64,000 nt of DNA from Platerodrilus igneus (taxonomy: Eukaryota; Arthropoda; Insecta; Coleoptera; Lycidae): contig JARFIW010001670.1 in assembly GCA_036346225.1 (NCBI GenBank), positions 6,386,001 to 6,450,000 on the forward strand, read 5' to 3'. Every line of letters starts with the position of its first letter. Position 1 is the first letter of the stretch. The position numbers were made by a program, and so were the translations under genes. Below are positions 26,790 to 36,748 of the stretch, in pieces. The notes under the pieces are model-generated. The model did no database searches. It saw nothing but the letters and a program-made list of their open reading frames with translations, and was not told the DNA's origin.

Positions 26790-27725
26790 AGTAGACCATT
26801 TAGTGACGAACCAGCACCACATTTCCTCCAGAATCCCACATTTCCTCACACATCTGGACCAAAAAGTTTTCTTCGACTAACCATTTATCATCTTTCGAGA
26901 TAAATATATCTTAAATTTTTTATCTTTCGAGATAAATGAGCATCCACATTTCCTCCCACGAGATAAACCTATTTTTAAGATTTTTTACCGCTAACATTCT
27001 GGACCAAATAGTTTTCTTCGACTAGCCATTTTTTTATCTTTCATCTGAACCAAATAGTTTTCTTTGTCTAGCCATTGCATCTTTCGAGATAAACCTACCT
27101 TGTTTGGTATTAATTAATATTAGATTTTCTCAGGTACCCGAATCTTTAAGAATTTTTTAGATAGCATCACCCCCGAGGGAGCTACCCTAATTTTAAGATT
27201 TCTTACCAAGACCGATTTCTAACCGTCCGCATAAATTTTTTTAGTCATGCGATACATCTTGTTAGCTTAGAATTTTATGTAGAATTCGAATCTGCAAACA
27301 GATTTGAAATCGGACCACGCCCTGCAAAGTTATACTTTAAGCTTTCAAACCTATTTAAAATTTTTGCTCGTATATATTTAACTCCATTTTTTAAAACCTT
27401 TTTCGCTACCCAAGGTATATGCTTTAACCAACACAAAAATTAAGAACACAAAAGTTTAATAATTTATTTATCCAATTTACAGTTTAATAAACTATTACAA
27501 TTTTTACAAAGTATAGCATTATTTCCTGTGCGTAGCCGAAAGTTTAACCTGTAACAAAAAAGAGATTAATGTGTTGTTTAAATAGACGTGTAACAAAATG
27601 AGATTAATGTAAAAGAAAGGAAACGTGTTTTCAGTCAATAAGACATATTGTCGTTAACAATATGTTTTACCGTCCAGCGACACCACGTGGAGGTAAACAC
27701 ATGCCGCCGGGAACAAAGGAAATTT
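26790..27725 (+). repeat. left terminal inverted repeat of the Polinton
   Basis: Matches the reverse complement of 41511-42444 nearly throughout, but the outer 70 bp or so are clearly more diverged than the rest. Inside are three copies of CTGRACCAAAWAGTTTTCTT (at 26854, 26999 and 27045) and repeated ATCTTTCGAGATAAA (26890, 26922, 27079). A short hairpin CATATTGT...ACAATATG lies at 27644-27664. Confidence 0.94.
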
Positions 27726-30700
27726 TAAGGATGGGGGAGGGTAGATATGCTTATAACTAACTTACATACTACTATACACAATAAAATATATACAAATATA
27801 AACAACTTAACCTATATCCTTATGCCCCCATGCATATGTTGATATGCTTCCGGGGATGACGTAACGCTTGTCATCTGCGCCCGATAAACTGATTTTATTA
27901 ATAAGCTGTGTATAAAGTTGGTGTTTCTTACTCCGGATTGATACCATCGTATTCATGAGGGCATCTCTATTATTAATAACAACATCCCTAAAACTATCTA
28001 CACTAATCCCCGCCACCACATTACGACTAACACCCTTAATTTTTTTAACAGTGTCTTTCTCACTTACTATGCAATACGATTTGGCCCTGGTGCCGACGAA
28101 CTCCAAGACCAAATCGCCACAAAACTCATCCTTAAACTTACCCAACACCTTTTTGTTTATAAGTGGTATATTGTATTTATTGTTTGGAGGGTAATCACTA
28201 GTATCAAAATGCATTATGTTTGCGTTAATGTCACTATACAAGTCTGGCGTCTCAACACTATAAACTAAAGAGTCTGTATCTGTATAAAGCAGGGATAATC
28301 TGGGACCATACAGAGGAACCATGGTACTGTAGTGAAACTCATACATAAGAGTTTTTGACAAATCTAAAATTGACAATCCTGCATAAATCGGTTTATTATA
28401 ATTAACTTTAACACGATCCATCTGTATAATCGCCAGATTTTCCCCCAACACAGTACAACTGTTAAAGTTAGGTTTAGCTATTAGTCCACTCGCACACAAC
28501 TTTTCCCGTCGTGTTCCCATCGCGTGACTATTTTGACATCGACCCTTTGTCCACGTTCTCCATTGTTTTACCAAAACCGCATTGTTCATAAGTTTGAAAA
28601 ATCTTTTCAAACGCGTTAGCGGCAGAGGTACGGAGATTCGTGTTGAGATCAATGTAGGGTTTTAACCACGTCGACTGATCAAACTCCAACACGCGATGCA
28701 CAACAGTTAATTGCAGACCGTTACGCAGAGCCTGCTGCAAGTTGCGATAGTGAACAATGTATTTTGTTTTGTTCAGAAGGGTGGCGAGTAAGCTTAGGCG
28801 TCTTCGAAAACGGCGTTGGAGGTACCATCGATTCAGGGCAGAAAGGCAAGTCATTGTGATCGTTGTGAAGATGTTCGGGGTACTGTATGTCAACTTCCAA
28901 AATATACCCTTTTCGTGCGTGCTTGGTATATTTAATATTTCATGTTTTATACGATGTACCTGGTCCGTGTTTAACCATCTAAAGCCGCTAATGGGTAAAT
29001 GTTGGGACATGGCCCATCCGTATAAATTGTTAGCATCCAGATACGTTAAGTACTTGGATGACTCGTCAGGGTTGTAGTCTTCCATATATTTATTGTTGGC
29101 TTTGGCATACCGACCGCTGCACTGGGTTAACCCACCACGTATCCCTTTCTTGATAAAATGTTGCATACTGACATCGGTCAACAACTCGAGCTTCACCTCA
29201 GTGCGCTTTAACATGGCATCCCAACTCAAACTAGGAGCAGTCACGTACTGGCATGGGTCTAGATCATAGGTTTTGTGCAGACGTCTCTGAAGTTCTCGAA
29301 AATGTCTGCTAGTAACAAAACGTCCGTTTTCAAATAAAGATCGCTGTATTCCCCAAGCGTTCGGATTTTGAATGTTCTCCATACATTCTGTGCGTGTTCA
29401 TAATCTGCATACGACACCGCTGTGGTGGTTAGACCGTTGAAGAAAGCATTTTGTGGTGGTAGAGTCTTCTTCCAATACGGTAATATCTTTCACGTAGTCG
29501 TACGGGAACACACCTTCCGATGTAATAGAGCAAACTCTTCGGTATTGGGGAAACAGCTCTTTAGTTCAACAAACTGTTCAGCATTCAAGTTGGAGGCTAG
29601 TTTATTTAAGCTAGATGCCATGAAGCGTAAGGAGTCTACAAATCTCAGTGTGATGAAAGATTCATCAGTTTCATCGTCGTTTTCCTTATACAATCTAACG
29701 TTTTTTGTAAACGATATAAACCTCTCCTTATTATTCGGGATTACAGTAACCCTTTCTTTGTCGTATCCCAACTCTTTCACAATGAAATGTGAATCATAAC
29801 CGCTTAGGTTATGAAACACCACCGGGATAAACTTTGGAACCGTGTATTTAATGTTGCATTGGGAGTGTGCGGCAAAGCGAAATCTCCCTGAGAGGTGGCA
29901 GTGATCCCTCACCCTCTCATTTCCCAAAGGCTGCTTACAGATGCCACACTCCTCAACCATATGAAACAACAACTCATCTAGGGGTTCCATTGGAAGCATG
30001 GGGGTGTTTGTTTTTAAAATTTTTCCCAATCGTTGGGCTTCCTCTTTCATCTTTTCCATAAAAACTTTTGCGGCTTCAGGTCCTCTGTACAGCTCAAACT
30101 TGTTAAACGAGTCATCGTATGAACATTTGATATAGTATGCAAAACTGAAGGGTTCGTGGTGTTGTGTGCTGTTGGTGAAGGAAGAGGTGGGATCCGGAAG
30201 TGCAGAGCTAATAGGCTTCAACACACTTTCAAAGTCTGCATAAATCACGAACGGTACCCTCATTTGCTTGTGAACGTTCGTGAACTCTACAATGTTGTTG
30301 AAGTGGTTCGGCATGGTTGTCACCACATGGTTGCAGTCGTTTGTTGAGTGTTGGTGTAATTTGTCTTCAGATGGAAAAACACCAAGCATCCATCGCAAAT
30401 CCATTTGCGGGTGCATTCACGAGAGATCTGCTTACCCACTAGCTTCCCCAAATCTTTGATCCAACAGTAGTGGGACTTGCACCCATCCTGAATGTACAGT
30501 AGGTTCACATGCCGAACCCTTTTATTAGCGGTGAAATGTAGCGGTCCAACGATGGACTTGCCTTCACCCCAAAGACGTTGATGCTGATGTCGTTCTGCTC
30601 CTCAAACCTGGGAATGTCCTTTATGGGCATGGGGAACAGTACTCCTGTTACGTCGAGTACCGTCGAGTAATGCGGGTAGCTACTGACCCTTTGCGGATCG

Positions 30701-30885
30701 TGAACATCATCAGGGTGAAGAGCAGCCATCACCACCAGGCAAAACATGCATTGTCTTGATTCTGGATGTTAATGACGGCTCCCTTAACCTGAACCCATTT
30801 GGGAGCTCGATATAAGATGAACCCCGCATTGGTTGGTACTTGTTAACATTTACCTCCAAGTACAACACCTGTTTCAGAGTCCATC

Positions 30886-30929
30886 CTAAAATTTAAAATT
30901 AGAAAAAATTAATAATTGTAGAAACTAAC
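30886..30929 (-). other. predicted 44-bp intron in PolB (intron 2)
   Basis: On the minus strand: donor GTTAGT after ...GATTCTG, AT-rich interior, acceptor TTTTAG before GATGGACTCTG. It contains an in-frame stop. Removing it joins EFQERDSG to WTLKQVLYLEVNV in frame. Very short, but it has both splice sites and a phase that fits. Confidence 0.65.
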
Positions 30930-31192
30930 CAGAATCACGTTCTTGGAACTCGTCCGACTTAGCCGACATCCTCTCCACAAAGGTGTTGTAGACCGCTCCC
31001 AGGTCACTGGAGGAGGTGACCACAACATTTCGAGTGTTGAAAGATTTAATATCTTCAACACCCTCTGCCGCAGCCATCTTGGTGTAGTCACCAAACAACT
31101 CGCAATTAACCTTGAGGGAGGTGTGTATAGCCAGCTGTTCCTGACTAAGGCTATGAACCTCTCCTTCTGCTCGCATAGAAAATCCAATAGAC

Positions 31193-31241
31193 CTAAAAAT
31201 ACAAACTAAGCAAACACAAAATACTTATAAAAAATACATAC
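31193..31241 (-). other. predicted 49-bp intron in PolB (intron 1)
   Basis: On the minus strand: donor GTATGT after ...ACTAGTG, acceptor TTTTTAG before GTCTATTGG. It joins the zinc-finger part (RIATYRIKNANTS) to LLDFLCEQKE. An in-frame TAA lies inside it, which supports removal by splicing. Confidence 0.65.
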
Positions 31242-31677
31242 CACTAGTATTAGCATTTTTAATTCTATATGTAGCGATTCGAGTTTTGAACGCGGTTGCT
31301 ACTACTTCTACGCCTCCATCCAGGACACGACTTGTATTAGTCTTGTGAGTGTTAGATCGCTGGTGGGCTGCCATGTTAGCCACATCCACACCACACTCTT
31401 CACATCTTCGCGACTTCTTGGGAGCAGGTTCCTCAACTGTTGGTGCAGCAGGTCGCTTGACCCCGGATGGACCTGCAACGGGGACAGCCACACCATGCTT
31501 GGCGTCGCGATGCCGTTTCAAGTTGTCCTTTCGCGAGAAGGATGCCGGGCACACATCGCAGGTAAACAAGCCGGGCTTCTCATTTGATACCAACTCATGC
31601 TGCTGGAGCTGGTGGCGTTTTAAATTGTTACTCCTCGAGAAGACAACCCCACAGACGTTACAGGTAAAAGAAGCCAT

Positions 31678-32035
31678 TTCACTGTAAATTATAAAACTTA
31701 GTTAACTTGTCAAAGACTAAACAGAAACTAAATCATATTGCATTGCACGATGCTTTTATACACATCATAATTAAGATCGTATAATAATTAGGTAGTTTAC
31801 TTTTAAAAACCCAGCGTCGTTTAACCTTGAGTAACATTCCAAACTAGTCTAATCACACCAGTAAAACCTAATATTCTTAACTAACCTTGAATCGGATTAC
31901 AAACTAGTTCATGCCTGTCTGTAAAATACTGCAAATGATAATGAGGAGCATGCGCAACAACAATTCTGAAACATTTAAAAGGAGGAGCTGCATAGGATTC
32001 CTTCTCAGTCATCTCAGTGAAATCAGTGCAAAGCA
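31678..32035. promoter_or_regulatory. divergent promoter region between PolB and the plus-strand gene block
   Basis: 358 bp without a gene, lying between divergent start codons at 31677 (minus) and 32036 (plus). The minus TATA-like box is at 31753-31760. A direct repeat of about 40 bp with 60-bp spacing (at 31819 and 31879: 'taaccttga', 'aaactagt', 'gtaaaa') could be operator-like. The plus side has only a weak ATTTAAAAGG at about 31973. Confidence 0.5.
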
Positions 32036-32835
32036 ATGGAGTCTGCAGGTGTTAATGATGCACAAGTTTCGTATACCGAAAATCTGATTAATAAGTTTAC
32101 GTATAGTTTAAGTGAATTGGGCGAACACCCTCATAATGTGGAAATTGGGTTTGTTATAAACCAGAGAATAAAACCCGTATTACGATTGGTGTGTAGCAAG
32201 AAATATTGTGGTCGCCATGTTCTGGAATTGACATACGAAAATTGGTTAGCATTTACAAATTTTCAAGTGGAATTTCAAATCAACGTATTTTCTCGTGACG
32301 TGCTAAACACTCGATTAAATGGTGCACCTGAAACGGAAGATCTACACATACAACTAGGAGGTCCGTTCTTTATCACTCTGTCACCAGTGTCTGGATCAAC
32401 CGAGAACGAAACGTTCCAGTTAAAAATAATAATGGTGATAGCTCGATAGTTATAAATGAATTGGAGTGCCGTAAACTATTCCATATGCGGGAGTTGTTTG
32501 AGTATCAACTTAAACAGTTGGAAAGTCGTGACTTCCCAGCATTATACAGCGAATTAGTAGGGTTTGTTGCTAATTCTAATTTAAATGATTGCGATGGGTT
32601 TAATACTATGACTGAAGGAGAGAAACGAATTAAAATCTTGATTGAAGGCGAAGTTCGAATTGGCAATATTTTATTCTACAACGAATTGAATCAGAGCGCA
32701 CTAAATGCATTGGAGCTGGTTATATGTTTTCCGGATATATTTGTGCAAGACGTGATACGTACAAGAACATTAGTGGAAATGTTTAGACGTTTAAATTTGT
32801 CGGAATCTGAAGATTCTGGTTATGGTGATAACTAG
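32036..32835 (+). CDS. uncharacterised Polinton protein, probably one gene in two frames
   Basis: ATG at 32036. The first frame (to 32449, 137 codons) begins MESAGVNDAQVSYTENLINK and contains a beta-rich stretch (LELTYENWLAFTNFQVEFQI). The second (from about 32400 to 32835) contains LFEYQLKQLESRDFPALYSE and an acidic C-terminal tail (LSESEDSGYGDN). Sense continues across the overlap near 32400-32460, so a one-base indel in a gene of about 265 codons is likely. A pair of overlapping genes is the alternative. I do not recognise a family. Its place as first gene of the capsid-side block suggests an early or structural accessory role, but that is only position. Confidence 0.65.
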
Positions 32836-32841
32836 AAAGAG

Positions 32842-32924
32842 TATAAAAGACAGTCCAAGAGACGTGGATGTAAATGTATTGTTATTGTAAATATATTGTA
32901 AATTTTTTGAAAAAGTATAAATAG
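32842..32924 (+). promoter_or_regulatory. two TATA-like boxes upstream of the PLA2/protease gene
   Basis: TATAAAAG at 32842-32849 and TATAAATAG at 32916-32924. The second lies about 54 bp before the ATG at 32978. A stand-alone promoter for the next gene is inferred. Confidence 0.45.
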
Positions 32925-32977
32925 ACTCGTTGTTGTTTATTTATTTAGTATAGTTTGAGATTTTTTTGAGTAAACAC

Positions 32978-34127
32978 ATGATTATCTGTTCTGGAGAGGG
33001 TTTAATCAACAGCGCTATAAACAGGTTACCGTTTGAGCTGCATATTCCAGGTTATCAGTACTGCGGTCCTGGTACAAAGTTGGATGAGCGCTTAGCAAGA
33101 GGTGATCCTGGAATAAACGAATTAGATAAATTGTGTAAAGACCACGACATTGCATACGCCAAGTACCCGACGATCTTCCAGCCAGACACCGAGCAGATAA
33201 AATTTTAGAAGAAGAAGCCTGGGGAGAGTTAAGTCTAAAAACGCAAAGTTTGGGGAAAAAGCCGCAGCTTGGTTTGTGACAAACGCTATGAAAGCGAAGA
33301 GAAAATGGGTATGGGTTTAAAGAAGAAAATAAGTTTTAAAGGTGGATTCTTGAAGAAAATACGCTCCGCAATAGACCGAGTTGGTTCCGACAACTTGAAA
33401 AAGCTGTTAGATGTTGGTATTCTAATTGGTAAAAAATCATAAAAGGAGCCGGTGGGAGAAACAAAATTAGAGTCCCACGTATTATACCCGTTCCACAGAA
33501 AGGAGGTTTTACCATTGATTCCGATATTCGCGGGACTAAGTGCCCTAGGGCACTAACAGGTGGTGCTGCAGGGATAGCTAAAGCAGTAAATGATGTCAGG
33601 ACGGCCAACGAACAGCTTAAGGAGAGCGAACGACACAACAGATCTATGGAAGCCATTACCGTTGGGAAAAAGGAAATGGAATGTTTCTAAAACCATACAA
33701 AAAGGCACAGCATTATTCTTGAAACCGTACAAACAGGGGCGCAGCATTTGTAAAAGGTATCAAAAACTAAGCAAGTTACCTCGAAGAGCTCTCACCGATG
33801 TAGATATAAGGAAACACGCATCTAACATTCCTCATTTTCGCGGTGTCTTTTCTAGAGATCAGTTACAGAAGATTAGACCGCATGTCAACGAATCGGGTGT
33901 GATTAATTTGGATACCACCAAAGGTTCGGGTACACATTGGGTGGGGTACCGAAAACGTAGGAAATAGTGTGTATTACTACGATTCGTTTGGAGACTTGAG
34001 ACCACCGGAAGAAGTGAAGAGATATTTTCGAGGTTGTAAAATTTACTACAACAGTGTACCGGAGCAGACTTACAACACATACAATTGTGGACATTTAGTG
34101 TTAAAGTTTCTTAGTGACAATGGCTAA
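32978..34127 (+). pseudogene. parvovirus-type phospholipase A2 domain joined to a pVI-like region and an adenain-like protease (frameshifted)
   Basis: ATG at 32978. At residues 20-60: PGYQYCGPGTKLDERLARGD, then DKLCKDHDIAY, the calcium loop and the Cys-x2-His-Asp catalytic signature of parvoviral capsid PLA2. Beyond a frameshift near 33170 comes a Lys-rich linker, then a small hydrophobic/Gly-Ala segment (33500-33580) and RTANEQLKESERHN, resembling the membrane-active pVI-like region of Polintons. The protease starts at about 33770 (LPRRALTDVDIRKHASNIPH, FRGVFSRDQLQK). Its catalytic His is in SGTHWVGYRKR (about 33940), and the acidic residue is in the YYYDSFGDLRPP frame. The Gln and Cys are in PEQTYNTYNCGHLVLKFL (34053-34110). 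The last codons overlap the next gene by 8 bp. By family knowledge the PLA2 would aid membrane passage of particles and the protease would cleave capsid precursors. Confidence 0.85.
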
Positions 34128-34851
34128 AACAGTGAGCGTGTTCGGGTATGGTAATGTCATATCGACAGGATCCATTTACCCACCAATTAAATTGAAACAA
34201 GACGGTGAATATGCTTTGGGTCTAGTGGGACTGTACACTTGTAACACTGTGCAAAACATACATCCAGGAAACAATAACTTATACTTTAACGATCCAGAGC
34301 ATCGCAGAATAACCATTGAACCTGGATCATACGAATTAGAAGAAATAAATGCATATATACAGGACGTCTTCAAAAATGGTTCAGTCAGAAGCCGGACATC
34401 AACGAGAACATTGAAAAATATTTTAAACTGAGTGCCAACAATAATACATTAAAGTGTTCTATACGAAGCAGTATACCGATTGATTTTGGGGCAAACCGTA
34501 AAACAATATTGGAAGCATCTTGGGGTTTACCAACCGCAAATTGGCTGCAGATACCGTACATATCGCTAATCAGCAAGTGAACATAATATCGGTCTCAAAC
34601 ATTTTGTGGAAACCAATATCACCAGCGGATCGTTCAGAAACAATTTTCTTACGCACAGCATATTCGAATTCAGTCTATCTGTACCACCCGGGTATAATCT
34701 GGAAAAGGAACCTAACCACGTCATATATTATCCGCTGAGCGTGACAGAAATCGATAATATTACAATCAGACTAGTCGATCATTTGGGTGAATTGGTAAAC
34801 TTTTCCCCGGAAACATACACCTGTGTGAGACTGGAAATAAAAAGTAGCTGA
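34120..34851 (+). pseudogene. Polinton minor capsid (penton-like) protein, frameshifted
   Basis: ATG at 34120, overlapping the protease end by 8 bp. The N-terminal part has KLKQDGEYALGLVGLYTCNT and EPGSYELEEINAYIQ. The C-terminal part (34606-34851) has FEFSLSVPPGYNLEKEPNHV, then SVTEIDNITIRLVDHLGELV. These blocks match the single-jelly-roll minor capsid protein (formerly PY) of Polintons. Indels at about 34375-34400 and 34580-34600 break the frame. The length of about 240 codons is normal. It would occupy the vertices of an icosahedral shell. Confidence 0.8.
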
Positions 34852-34853
34852 AA

Positions 34854-35014
34854 ATGCCTATCGATTTTGTATATAAAGCACGCTACAACACCCCAGACGA
34901 TTAGAAGTGAATACGGCGTCAAAGCGTCAAGTTGTCGAGAGACTTACAGCAGAAGAAATACGTTTCTTAAAATCTTTGGGGTTAGAAGTTATAAATGATG
35001 GGAGGCAGAAGTAA
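34854..35014 (+). CDS. small Polinton protein of about 53 codons, overlapping the major capsid gene start
   Basis: Starts ATG at 34854 (MPIDFVYKARYNTPDD). After a short frame slip near 34900 it continues as ERLTAEEIRFLKSLGLEVIN to a TAA at 35012-35014. The TAEEIRFLKSLG segment recalls a short 'FLKSLGF' protein that I remember lying just before the capsid gene in other Mavericks. Function unknown. It ends 20 bp inside the capsid gene's start region, so translation may be coupled or the transcripts separate. Confidence 0.5.
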
Positions 35015-36316
35015 ACGCAGCTTAGATCTCCACGGTGATGAAAACGTTAAACTTGGAAGGCTTAAATATGAGGACGTGCCCAAATTGGATGTGTTTGGAG
35101 GTTATAAATTAGACGAAACCATAATAAAGAAGATTATTATACATATCTTCCCTTTACATTGAATGCAGAAAACAACGATCGAATTTCAATTGAAATCCAG
35201 AGCAGTGATAACATCACATACCCTCATGAAAGTTTTATATTTATAAAGGGTACCTATAAGCCTACGGAAACATTAAGGAAGCGTCAACAACTGTAGACCC
35301 GATTAGAGCAGCAGAACCAGACCCTAAAGCTTACGAGTTTACTAGAAATGCACCATATTTTCTGTTTGAGGAAATTCAATACAAATTGGGTAATAATCAA
35401 ATAATAGATGTCTGTCGAATCCCTGGAATTACAAGAACTATTAAAGGTTTAGTATCCATGGAAGAATCAGAAACAAAATCTATTACACATACCGGGTGGA
35501 AACCCGATACCATATTCCAAGATGGACGGTTTAGTTGTGCTATACCGCTAAAACCATTTTGGGTTTTTGAAGATTACAAGAAAACTATCGTCAACATGCC
35601 TCAAGAGCTGATTTTAATCAGATCCAAGTCGGACGTAAATTGCTACAAGTCGATTGGAAATACAGTAACGTTCAAAATACAACGTATTTCATGGGAGGTC
35701 CCGCATATAACATTAAGTGACTTTGCCAAGGCGTCGCTGCTTTCGGAAATGCAAAATCAATCATCTATAATGGTTGCATTCAGAAAATGGGAACTACATG
35801 AATTACCGTCTCTAACACAATCAAAGTCGCAAGTATGGAGAATTAAAGTATCGAACGAAACAGAGAAGGCTCGGTGGATATTACTGGCGCTGCAAAATGG
35901 GAAGTACGACAGGAAAGAAGAAAATGCTACAAGCTTTACGAATGCCAATATAACCAATGTCAAAGTGTTTTAAACTCTCAGATGTTCCCTCAAGGTCGAT
36001 TAAATTTGGATTTCGAGCAGAATGACTACTTGCCAGCGTACCTGTCTTATGCATCTTTATGGAAAAATACTACCCGAACAAATCGTCAAATAAATGTTTA
36101 ATGGACTACAACAGGTTTAAGGATTCACCTGTCTTTGTAATCGACTGTCGTCATCAATTTGAAAGCATCAAGGATGCAACGGTTGATGTAAGAATGGAAT
36201 TAGAAGCTTCAAGAAATTTTGAACCGTCGATGAAGGCTTATGCTTTAATTATACATGACTCTATGTTTGAATATAATCCGTTTACGGAAATTGTTAATAG
36301 ATTTATTCACAATTAA
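34995..36316 (+). pseudogene. Polinton major capsid protein (double jelly roll), frameshifted
   Basis: The likely start is one of two adjacent ATGs at 34995/34998 (MGGRSKRSLDLHGDENVKLG). The frame slips near 35135, 35275 and 35970-36060. Recognisable blocks: RISIEIQSSDNITYPHESFI, YFLFEEIQYKLGNNQIIDVC, then PLKPFWVFEDYKKTIVNMPQ, ELILIRSKSDVNCYKS, FRKWELHELPSLTQSKSQVW, PQGRLNLDFEQNDYLPAYLS, FVIDCRHQFESIKDATVDVR, ELEASRNFEPSMKAYALIIH. This is the known order of the Polinton capsid protein, and about 435 codons is a usual length. It forms the hexon-like shell. TAA at 36314-36316, then AATAAA-like signals. Confidence 0.88.
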
Positions 36317-36344
36317 ATATTTTGTATATATTTTTAATAAAATT

Positions 36345-36352
36345 GTATAAAA
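36345..36352 (+). promoter_or_regulatory. TATA-like box after the capsid gene
   Basis: TATAAAAG in a capsid/ATPase gene gap, close to an AATAAAATT that could be the capsid gene's polyadenylation signal. It could drive the HTH/ATPase gene about 215 bp downstream. Confidence 0.35.
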
Positions 36353-36465
36353 GCAAGGAATTATTTTGTTTCAATTAGTCTACTTTTATTTGTCGAATGG
36401 TGAGCATCTCCACTCTGTACATAAGTTCTAGTTATTTTATTTCATAGATGTAAATTGCCTAGATT

Positions 36466-36536
36466 CCCCATAGAGTGAAATTGCCCCATAGGGTGAAATT
36501 GCCCCATAGGGTGAAATTCCCCATAGGCGTGAAATG
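36466..36536 (+). repeat. four tandem 17-18-bp units upstream of the HTH/ATPase gene
   Basis: The unit CCCCATAGGGTGAAATTG is repeated at 36466, 36484, 36502 and 36519 with few changes. It is non-coding (stop codons inside) and ends 30 bp before the ATG at 36567. Placement in front of a gene that encodes a DNA-binding HTH suggests an operator, which is inference. Confidence 0.75.
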
Positions 36537-36566
36537 AAATAGGGTAAGAACGCAGTATTGGTTAGC

Positions 36567-36748
36567 ATGGTTCGCAATTACATAGAAAACGAAGTAGTGG
36601 ATACAGTAACGAAGCATTAGAAAAGCTATAGAAGAAGTTCGCTGGGTAAATCAAGTATTTACTCCATCAGTAAAAATATAATATACCGAAAGAGACGTTA
36701 AGCTATCACCGCAAGCAGCAGCAAAAGCAAGCGTACGCTCGAAGCAAT
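36567..36748 (+). CDS. pipsqueak-type helix-turn-helix segment, reading into the packaging ATPase
   Basis: ATG at 36567 begins MVRNYI. After a one-base slip the next frame shows SSGYSNEALEKAIEEVR, and further on GKSSIYSISK and then IPKETLSYHRKQQQKQ. This is the pattern of a pipsqueak (psq)-like DNA-binding HTH, as in the N-termini of insect psq/CENP-B-like proteins. The last frame (from 36677) is open straight into the ATPase methionine at 36749 without a stop. It is therefore either the N-terminal domain of an HTH-ATPase fusion or an upstream gene that lost its stop. Two indels interrupt it. Confidence 0.6.

Larger units (their letters stand above)
27807..31677 (-). pseudogene. Polinton family B DNA polymerase with N-terminal C2H2 zinc-finger region, two introns, several frameshifts
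   Basis: Protein-primed-type replicative DNA polymerase. The start is the ATG at 31677. C2H2 fingers occupy about residues 5-65 (CNVCGVVFSRSNNLKRHQ, CDVCPASFSRKDNLKRHR), and a third Cys pair lies in RRCEECGVDVANMAAHQ. After intron 1 comes LAIHTSLKVNCELFG, then DIKSFNTRNVVVTSSSDLG. After intron 2 comes an N-terminal region with MAALHPDD. Exonuclease motifs: VIYADFES and FHNLSGYDSHF. A Cys/His cluster lies between them (CGICKQPLGNERVRDHCHLS). Polymerase motifs: YLDANNLYGWAMS (A), KLMNNAV (B) and LLYTDTDSLVYS (C, with catalytic DTD). The stop is at 27807-27809. Frames break near 31160, 30500, 30400, 29460-29390 and 28600. The TATA-like CTTTTATA at 31753-31760 (minus strand) lies 76 bp upstream. 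Confidence 0.93.

Noticed and set aside
26880..27130. CRISPR-like regularly spaced repeats in the Polinton end
   Set aside because: Spacing is irregular, the same motifs are mirrored in the other inverted repeat, and the host is a eukaryote. They are subterminal repeats.
31345..31687. plus-strand frames of 80 and 112 codons
   Set aside because: They are antisense to the C2H2 zinc-finger start of PolB.
32978..33208. an endogenous parvovirus (densovirus) insertion, suggested by the PLA2 signature
   Set aside because: Neighbouring protease, capsid and ATPase genes are of Polinton type, and no parvoviral replication or capsid gene is visible. The PLA2 belongs to the Polinton.
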